42,661 bases of DNA from Sorangiineae bacterium NIC37A_2 (GTDB lineage: Bacteria; Myxococcota_A; Polyangia; Polyangiales; Polyangiaceae). The DNA is taken from contig NASX01000042.1 of assembly GCA_002085155.1 (NCBI GenBank), positions 5-42,665 on the forward strand, given 5' to 3'. Shown piece after piece: positions 37,927-42,661 of this stretch; the first letter of the stretch is position 1, and each line of letters begins with the position of its first letter. The notes under the pieces were generated by a model. That model saw only the letters and a list, made by a program, of their open reading frames with translations. It searched no databases and was not told where the DNA came from. The position numbers and the translations under genes are program-made.

Positions 37927-38834
37927 TCACCCCCATGCAACGCCCGCTCGCCACGTCCCCGGTGCGGGGGTGCCATTCGCCGCAGCCGCGAGTGGTGCGT
38001 CCACGAACGCTCGCACCGCCGCGACCGTTTCGGTGAGGGTGCCGGCATCGCGCACGCCCGCCTTGCGCACGAAGCCGGACCACTGCGTTTTCTTGGTGGG
38101 GTCCTCGGCGAATGCGGGCGTGAGTGCGACCGGCGTGGTTGTCGGCAGCGTCGTCTTCCGGCGCTCGAAGGTCGCGCGGATCGCCCGGGCGAGCAGCTCA
38201 CCGTCGAAGTTGAAGTCCCGCGCGAGCACGGCCACGTCGTAGAAGTCCTTCATCCGGCTGTTGGCCATGCCGAGCTGCACCATTGCCTCGAGCTTCTCGG
38301 CGATGACGGTCTCCCGCGGATAGGCGCGCAGACGCGGCGCCGGGAAGTCGAGCAGCGGCGGGAACTCGATGACGCTCGCCTCCGGCGTGATCGCGTCGCC
38401 GAAGCCGACGTCGACCTGAAGCCGCACCTGCGCGTTCGTGATGCGGGCGACGAGCTCGACGCGCACGCCGCCGTACTCTTGCTCTTCGCGGATAAGGCCG
38501 ACCGCGAGGGACCCGTGGTCGAAGCGCACGCCGTCGTCGGTCACGTCGAGCGCGAGCACCTCGGCGAAGACCTCGCGCACGTGGTCGACGGCCGGGTCGC
38601 CGGAGCCGAGCAGGTCGAGGTCGCGGGTCGCTCGGTGCGGCTTGCCCGTCCAGAGCGTGAACAGCGCCGCGCCCTTCACCGCTGCGCGTGCCGTGACGAT
38701 GCGAGCCGGAAGAGCAGACGCTCGTTCGCGTAGCGCGTGAGCACGAGCTGAAAGTCCTCGCTCCGCTCGCGAGACAGGCGCGAGAGGCGTGCGCGCACCG
38801 ACGCGCCGATATCCTTGGGCGGCGTCTTCGTCAC
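37927..38834 (-). pseudogene. abiEii: abiEii, frameshifted type IV toxin
   Basis: The protein resembles AbiEii/DUF1814 nucleotidyltransferase toxins but lies in two frames. The N-terminus (GTG at 38834) reads PPKDIGASVRARL, ERSEDFQLVLTRYANERLLFRL and SRHAQR, then meets a TGA at 38676-38678. The rest is in another frame: VKGAALFTLWTGKPHRATRDLDLLG with the metal-binding DxD, then VIAEKLEAMVQLGMANSRMKDFYDVAVLAR with the conserved Lys/Asp motif. Comparison with the family (RFxxKGA) suggests a 7-base loss near 38680, between short repeats. Unless translation is recoded, no active toxin is made. The GTG overlaps the antitoxin stop by 4 bp (GTGA), the usual abiE coupling. A sequencing error is the alternative. 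Confidence 0.85.
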
Positions 38835-39439
38835 GCGAGCGCCTCCAGGTACGGCCGCATGAACACGTAGATGCGATCGGCGCGGGCGGCCTCGACGAGC
38901 ACATCGATGCTGCCCTTGCGCTTTCGCAGGTAGTCCTTCAGCGCCGCGAGCGCGACCTCGAGCCCGACGTGCCGGCGGAAACGGAAGCAGTCGGCGACAG
39001 TCTTCGCGGGCGTGGTGAGCTGCACCTTCACGCCGTCGACGACGCGCATCTCGATGCCGTGCTCCAGGGCTTTCCCGCTTGCACGGACGACCTCGAGCGT
39101 CGGCGACGTAACCTTCGGCATCCGCGCGTGTCGGTCGATGAGCACCCACACCGCGTGTGGCGCCTCGCTCGTCATGCCGTGGACCTGCAGCGCGCTGAGC
39201 AGGCAGATGACCGCGTGCGGGACGCGCTTGCTCACCTCGGCGAGCGTGCTCAGCTCGGTCATCGGTGCGTCGACGAGCCGGTAGAGGCCGCGGTCCACCT
39301 GCTCGAGCAGGCCGCGGTCGCAGAGCCGCTTGAGGTAGGCCCGCGGAATGCCGGCGTCGTCGAGGTCCCTAGCGCGCACCGGCCCCTGCCGGGCGAGCCG
39401 GAGGAGCGTGGTGGTCTTGCTCGGGACGGCAGGCGACAT
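38831..39439 (-). CDS. abiEi: AbiEi antitoxin/repressor of type IV TA system
   Basis: 202 aa. A winged-helix N-terminus (TLLRLARQGPVRARDLDDAGIPRAYLKRLCDRGLLEQVDRGLYRL, about 11-55) precedes the AbiEi C-terminal domain. Typical parts of that domain are VICLLSALQVHGM, HAVWVLIDRHARMP, VQLTTPAKTVADCFRFRRHVGLEVALAALKDYL and RPYLEAL. AbiEi both represses its own promoter and neutralises AbiEii without binding it directly. The frame is intact although the partner toxin is broken, which is the order of decay expected for a toxin-antitoxin pair. No ribosome site is seen before the ATG, so a very short or leaderless message is possible. Confidence 0.9.
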   Translation of the reverse strand: MSPAVPSKTTTLLRLARQGPVRARDLDDAGIPRAYLKRLCDRGLLEQVDRGLYRLVDAPMTELSTLAEVSKRVPHAVICLLSALQVHGMTSEAPHAVWVLIDRHARMPKVTSPTLEVVRASGKALEHGIEMRVVDGVKVQLTTPAKTVADCFRFRRHVGLEVALAALKDYLRKRKGSIDVLVEAARADRIYVFMRPYLEALA

Positions 39440-39485
39440 GATACGGAACGGTGTCCTCGGAACTTATAGACAGACGATTCGTATC
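39440..39485 (-). promoter_or_regulatory. Candidate abiE promoter and AbiEi operator
   Basis: GATACG (39440-39445) and CGTATC (39480-39485) form an inverted pair. Extended arms match at 9 of 13 positions (GATACGGAACGGT against GATACGAATCGTC). Between them, on the minus strand, is TATAAG (39463-39468), a plausible -10 box just upstream of abiEi. Inverted operators around the promoter are how known AbiEi proteins autorepress; the assignment here is by position. Confidence 0.4.
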
Positions 39486-39561
39486 ACGCCGCGCCGGAGC
39501 CTTCAAGTTCTTCCACCCCCGCGCCTGGCACGTGGAGAGCGGGCGGGGCGTGGGGGTGAGG

Positions 39562-39760
39562 TCACGGTGTTCGGTCTCCGACGGCGCGAATGCTTGACGA
39601 AGCCCACACGAGTCCGTAGCCGAACGACCCTTCGAGCGGTGCCAATCGAGGCGACCTCCGACCAGTCGTCCTCCAGCGAACCGAATGTGAGCCCCGTGGG
39701 CTCAGCTCCGGGCTCACCGAGGAGTTCTTTCCGCACGAACCAGTAGAGGTCAGCGTCCAC
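39562..39760 (-). pseudogene. Frameshifted small immunity-like gene
   Basis: A GTG at 39760 opens VDADLYWFVRKELLGEP and LTFGSLEDDWSEVASI, then near 39640 the homologous continuation shifts frame to PLEGSFGYGLVWASSSIRAVGD, ending at the stop at 39562. The joined product of about 66 residues looks like one compact small protein of the type often found directly after Rhs toxins. It lies 52 bp after the Rhs-tip ORF stop on the same strand. The immunity role is inferred from position; the frameshift is inferred from continuity of the pattern. Confidence 0.55.
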
Positions 39761-39782
39761 CTCAAGCGTGTCCCCCTGCGTA

Positions 39783-40027
39783 CTCTTCGGCCGCCGCCGC
39801 GAGGTCCCCGCCCTATTGTATGACCTTCCAGCCTACCTTCGCCGCCTTCGACCACCATGAGCGACCGCTCATGTCTCGCAAGTTGCCCGGGTTGTTTCGC
39901 ACGTACGAGTACAGCCAGAGATTCTGGGGGGCGCTCACTCCGCGAATCCCAGAGCTCACCATCATCTGAGCTAAGATCGGATCCGGACTCAGCCATTGCC
40001 CCTGCCGGGCGTCGTAGGACCTTGCGC
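39783..40027. repeat. Direct repeat unit B (Rhs tip duplication)
   Basis: About 245 bp aligning with 37613-37846. Both copies show the motif block for SYDARQGQWLS, GIRGVS, LWLYS and SGRSWW on the minus strand. Copy B keeps one frame through this block; copy A does not. Confidence 0.8.
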
Positions 40028-40298
40028 CAAAGTCTCTTTTTGGCCCTCTTTCGCTGCCTCCTCGCTTCGCTCCGGGGGCTGCGATTCTCCCTGATCCGTG
40101 CTCGCTGCCTGCCTTCGGCAGGAAGCTGCGCGCGGATGGGAGAATGGCTGAGAGCTGACTGCTTCCGGAGAAAGATTGTGGTTTGTGACTGGCGGATGAG
40201 GGCACCGCGTGCCCTCTTTGGGGCACGCTACCGAGGGCGAAACTGGGAAGGAGGAGGGCGAGAAGAAGAGCGCGCAGAATCGCCACAGCTCTCGTCAT
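39813..40298 (-). CDS. Short Rhs tip ORF with signal-like N-terminus, copy B
   Basis: 161 aa. It starts with a convincing Sec-type signal (RAVAILRALLLALLLPSFALG), then about 70 low-complexity residues. The Rhs tip follows abruptly: DFGARSYDARQGQWLSPDP, then LWLYSYVRNNPGNLRDMSGRSWW, ending WKVIQ at a TAG. Beyond the stop the frame continues as GDLAAAAEEY, the same as in copy A, so the TAG may be a nonsense mutation. The Rhs barrel is missing, which makes this a fusion or deletion remnant rather than a full Rhs protein. It may still be expressed as a short exported protein; more likely it is decaying. Confidence 0.5.
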   Translation of the reverse strand: MTRAVAILRALLLALLLPSFALGSVPQRGHAVPSSASHKPQSFSGSSQLSAILPSARSFLPKAGSEHGSGRIAAPGAKRGGSERGPKRDFGARSYDARQGQWLSPDPILAQMMVSSGIRGVSAPQNLWLYSYVRNNPGNLRDMSGRSWWSKAAKVGWKVIQ

Positions 40299-40405
40299 TG
40301 CCCGACCTTTCGCGATGTCTCGACAGCACCTTCCGCCCCGCCTTCGAGCCGGGCCCGGCGGAAGAGGCGCACGAGCCGCGCCAGCGCCGCAGATAGGTTT
40401 GTGAG

Positions 40406-40894
40406 TTGTCGAGTGGCGCCGCTTTCACGGCTCCTGCGCCAGGAAGGCCTTGTGCCCGGCTCTCTTGCCGGGCGGAAAGGATTCTCCTGCCTCGTCTCGC
40501 TCGTCTCGCTTCTCTCTCTCCGGACGCCCGCCGCCGCGCCGAAGAATATCGCGCTCGTCTCGAGCGCATCGCTCACTTTCTCCGAGCCAATCCCTCGCAT
40601 TTTGAGGCGCTCCTCTGGTCCGCCTTGAAGGGCTCTCGGCTCGGCGTCGCCTTTCGTCGCCAGGTCGTGCTCGGCGACCCGACCAAGAAGCTCTTCATCG
40701 TCGACTTTTGCGCTCCGTTCCGGAAACTCGTCGTCGAAGTCGACGACGCCTCGCACGAGGAGCGGAAGAGCGCTGACGCGCGCCGCGATGCGGCGCTCTC
40801 GCGCCTTGGCTATCGCGTCCTGCGCCTTCCGATCGGGCTCGTCGAGCGAGACTTCGATGGCGCGCTCGAGAAGATTCGGCAGGCGCTCCGGTAG
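40406..40894 (+). CDS. DUF559 endonuclease-like protein
   Basis: 162 aa at most, from a TTG; no ATG or GTG lies in frame between the upstream stop (40394) and the domain, so the true start is unsure. The DUF559 (Vsr-like, PD-(D/E)xK-type) core is clear: PSHFEALLWSALKGSRLGVAFRRQVVLG, then FIVDFCAPFRKLVVEVDDASH, then ADARRDAALSRLGYRVLRLP. The usual EVDGxxH is EVDDASH here. The family resembles very-short-patch-repair endonucleases and is common as solitary genes of unknown role. It lies inside the Rhs/AbiE accessory region, opposite in strand to its neighbours. Confidence 0.8.
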   Translation: MSSGAAFTAPAPGRPCARLSCRAERILLPRLARLASLSPDARRRAEEYRARLERIAHFLRANPSHFEALLWSALKGSRLGVAFRRQVVLGDPTKKLFIVDFCAPFRKLVVEVDDASHEERKSADARRDAALSRLGYRVLRLPIGLVERDFDGALEKIRQALR

Positions 40895-41253
40895 CTCGGG
40901 GCCCGCCTTTTGAAAGGTGCCGAAGTGTTTGGGCCTTCGCGCGCGCTCTCGCTGCGCGCGCTTCGGCACGGGCGCTCGCGGGGAGCGAGGTGTTTGCGCA
41001 GCGACAGGCAAAAACACCTGCTAGACTAAGGCCTACCCTCCAGCAAGGAAGCTGAGCTTTCTCGGAAGGGCTGTCGTTTCTCAGCAGTGACTCGTTTGTT
41101 GGCGAAACTGTCGCTGCCGTCGTGGCTCTGGGCGGGCTCTTGCCCGCCACCCAATTCTGCGTTTCAGCAGACGAGCGCCCCGAGGCGCTCACTATCTACT
41201 TACTTGCATCGGAGCTCTCGTCCTCTCCCTGAGCCCTCGCTGCTGAACGCAAG
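40895..41253. other. Intergenic gap with GC hairpin
   Basis: 359 bp between the convergent ends of the DUF559 and immunity genes. A perfect 8-bp GC-only hairpin (40939-40946 with 40954-40961, loop 7) follows the DUF559 stop by 45 bp and could terminate it. I see no gene or Rhs remnant in the rest. Confidence 0.4.
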
Positions 41254-41760
41254 TCATTGAGCACGCTCCTGCCTGTATCGCTCGAAGGTCTCAACAAAGG
41301 CGTCTCCGCATGGGGGGGCCTCTAGATCGCTTGCTCCCAGCTTCCCGCTAGTTGTCAGATCGATCAGGTCTGAGAGGAATGCAAACAGCTGGCAGACCTC
41401 CACCTTCGTCCAGTCACTACCCATCCGATAATCTATACCAATTGCGTCCTCGAAGAACTGAAGCCCAATAGGCGGAACCCGACCCGCGGACGCCCAGTTT
41501 GTCGCCACAAAGTGGAATACGTCGGCTTTCCCAGAAGTAAGCAAACTGGCTGCGTTCGGAACGGCGTCTAGATCCCGGTCGGAGGCCAATTCGCGATCCC
41601 AGAACGATGCCTTACCTAGAATCAATACCCGCTTTCGCACCCACAGGTAGACGCGCTCGATCTCCGAAGGCGACAGGTTGCGTACCTCGAGGGTGGGGAG
41701 GGAGCCATTATCCGGCCCGAAGCACTCTTTTATGGCTTCCCAAATTTCCTCGTCGCTCAT
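41254..41760 (-). CDS. Candidate immunity protein for the Rhs toxin
   Basis: 168 aa, acidic, soluble, starting 8 bp after the Rhs stop on the same strand. I do not recognise the family. It is predicted to be mostly helical at the ends (SDEEIWEAIKECFG; a C-terminal QLFAFLSDLIDL), with a middle containing DVFHFVATNWASAGRVPP. Position, size, acidity and lower GC than the surroundings are typical of immunity genes paired with Rhs C-terminal toxins. GGAG lies 11 nt before the ATG. The immunity role is inferred. Confidence 0.65.
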   Translation of the reverse strand: MSDEEIWEAIKECFGPDNGSLPTLEVRNLSPSEIERVYLWVRKRVLILGKASFWDRELASDRDLDAVPNAASLLTSGKADVFHFVATNWASAGRVPPIGLQFFEDAIGIDYRMGSDWTKVEVCQLFAFLSDLIDLTTSGKLGASDLEAPPCGDAFVETFERYRQERAQ

Positions 41761-41768
41761 GCCAAACT

Positions 41769-42661
41769 TTACTCCGCGAATCCGTCAAATCGCCCGCCTT
41801 TGTCAAATCGCGCTCCGCGCCCACTTGGATCGCGAATTTCCCAGCCTCCGCGACCTAGTGGGCGCACGGTCGAGGATGGATTTGTAACGATGTCATCCAG
41901 AATCTCCTGACCCTGAGTGTTCTTGTCGCTGACGTTTCCCGTCGCCTTGGGGAACTTAGACCCTTCTCGTCCCCCATGCTTCTCGAGTGCTCGTCCCGCT
42001 CGGGTAAGCCCACCTCGGTCGGCCTCTCGCCCGGCATCACTTAGTTCTTGAGGTGTCGGAGGTTCAGGCGCAGCATCCGGCTTGGCCTTTTCCTCTGTGT
42101 TCTCGGCCTTCACGACACTGTCGCCAGGAGTGGCAAGCGTTGCGACCAAGCCAACCGCTAGCAGGCCGGTCGCAATCAGACCGCCGAGGCACGCCGCTTG
42201 CCCGACTCCCGGCACCCAAACGAGCGTACATGCCATGGCCGGCGTGTTCCCGTCGGGGTCCGTGAACGTCGTCGGGTTGTTTTGCGCTAGTGAGTACGCC
42301 GATAGCGACGCGGGATTGTAAACGCCCGAGCGCATCTCACTGTTGGCTCGGATCAACTCCTCGACCTCTCTCAGGCCTCGAATATCGCGCATGCTCTGCG
42401 CGGCGTGCGACGAACGCCACACCTCTCGTGCCTGCTGACGCGAGAACTGCACCTGCGATTCCACGAGGGCAGACCGCCCCACTGGCCCACGCGCACCTTT
42501 CATGTACGTCGCAAGCACCGGATCTGCGCTCAGCCATTGCCCCTGCCGGGCGTCGTACTGCCTCGCTCCGAAGTCATACAGCCCGGTGCTCAGATCGAGG
42601 TCCTTCCCACTGAACGTAAACCTCTGCGCCAGCTCGTAAAGCGAGTCCGATTCGTGTTTCC
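41769..42661 (-). CDS. Rhs-family polymorphic toxin, C-terminal part, cut by right edge
   Basis: The frame is open from the right edge to a TAA at 41769-41771 (about 296 aa visible). It begins in the YD-repeat core: LAQRFTFSGKDLDL, then TGLYDFGARQYDARQGQWLSADP, then a variable insert and SAYSLAQNNPTTFTDPDGN, the normal end of the Rhs core. A hydrophobic stretch (about 90-125 of the visible part, VGQAACLGGLIATGLLAVGLVATLA) follows. The toxin tail has GLTRAGRALEKHGGREGSKFP, QGQEILDDIVTNP, GGWEIRDPSGRGARFDKGG. This tail type recurs on Rhs and filamentous-haemagglutinin proteins; a small RNase-type fold is my guess, not shown. The adjacent downstream gene is the presumed immunity gene. Confidence 0.85.
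   Translation of the reverse strand, partial: KHESDSLYELAQRFTFSGKDLDLSTGLYDFGARQYDARQGQWLSADPVLATYMKGARGPVGRSALVESQVQFSRQQAREVWRSSHAAQSMRDIRGLREVEELIRANSEMRSGVYNPASLSAYSLAQNNPTTFTDPDGNTPAMACTLVWVPGVGQAACLGGLIATGLLAVGLVATLATPGDSVVKAENTEEKAKPDAAPEPPTPQELSDAGREADRGGLTRAGRALEKHGGREGSKFPKATGNVSDKNTQGQEILDDIVTNPSSTVRPLGRGGWEIRDPSGRGARFDKGGRFDGFAE
42529..42557. repeat. Third copy of 29-bp Rhs-tip block
   Basis: Identical at all 29 positions to 37808-37836 and 39988-40016. On the minus strand it encodes YDARQGQWLS. Outside this block the third copy differs strongly from A and B. Confidence 0.8.

Noticed and set aside
38676-39149. 157-aa minus-strand frame as a separate gene
   Set aside because: Only its last 52 codons are meaningful: they are the frameshifted N-terminus of abiEii. 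The earlier part is a shadow of abiEi.

Overview
The window looks like a chromosomal segment of a GC-rich myxobacterium-type organism (Myxococcota, probably Polyangia). This is inferred from gene content: many lipoproteins with long Gly/Ser/Ala-rich stalks after the lipobox, a MopE/RCC1 surface protein, a DUF1592-DUF1552 pair, a eukaryote-like Ser/Thr kinase, a menaquinone gene (menB) and a large alternative chemosensory operon. No rRNA, tRNA, CRISPR array or insertion sequence was seen.

Layout. 1-4.7 kb: the 3' part of a probable P-loop NTPase gene cut by the left edge, then glnA (-) and asd (+) diverging from a 419-bp spacer. 4.8-9.1 kb: a Cys-rich lipoprotein, an MsrA with a possible export signal, an NfeD-like plus SPFH/stomatin pair, and menB. 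9.1-13.8 kb: a membrane Ser/Thr kinase and a KatG catalase-peroxidase that carries a lipoprotein signal. 13.8-20.1 kb, all on the minus strand: a stalked tandem-DUF3237 lipoprotein, a stalked GH11 xylanase-like lipoprotein, and a translationally coupled DUF1592/DUF1552 pair.

20.3-32.1 kb is the centrepiece. It is a tightly overlapping minus-strand operon, cheW-cheR(TPR)-cheW-mcp(CHASE3)-cheA(REC)-cheB-(REC)3-histidine kinase. The parts list matches the Pseudomonas Wsp system, but the diguanylate-cyclase output is replaced by a three-receiver histidine kinase whose third receiver lacks the phospho-acceptor Asp. Two ferritin-like genes and a 62-codon CxxC gene lie directly upstream on the same strand.

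32.4-37.5 kb: divergent stalked lipoproteins (a formylglycine-generating-enzyme-like protein and a MopE/RCC1-repeat protein), followed by a tandem pair of small paralogous proteins of unknown function.

37.5-42.7 kb is an accessory, decaying polymorphic-toxin region. It holds two orphan copies of an Rhs core tip, a type IV AbiE toxin-antitoxin locus whose toxin gene is frameshifted, a frameshifted immunity-like gene and a DUF559 endonuclease-like gene. At the right edge is an apparently intact Rhs C-terminus with a variable toxin tail and an adjacent candidate immunity gene. A 29-bp stretch encoding the YDARQGQWLS motif is identical in all three Rhs copies, which suggests recombination at that motif.

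Functional assignments come from recognising family motifs by eye in the translated sequence; no database search was run.
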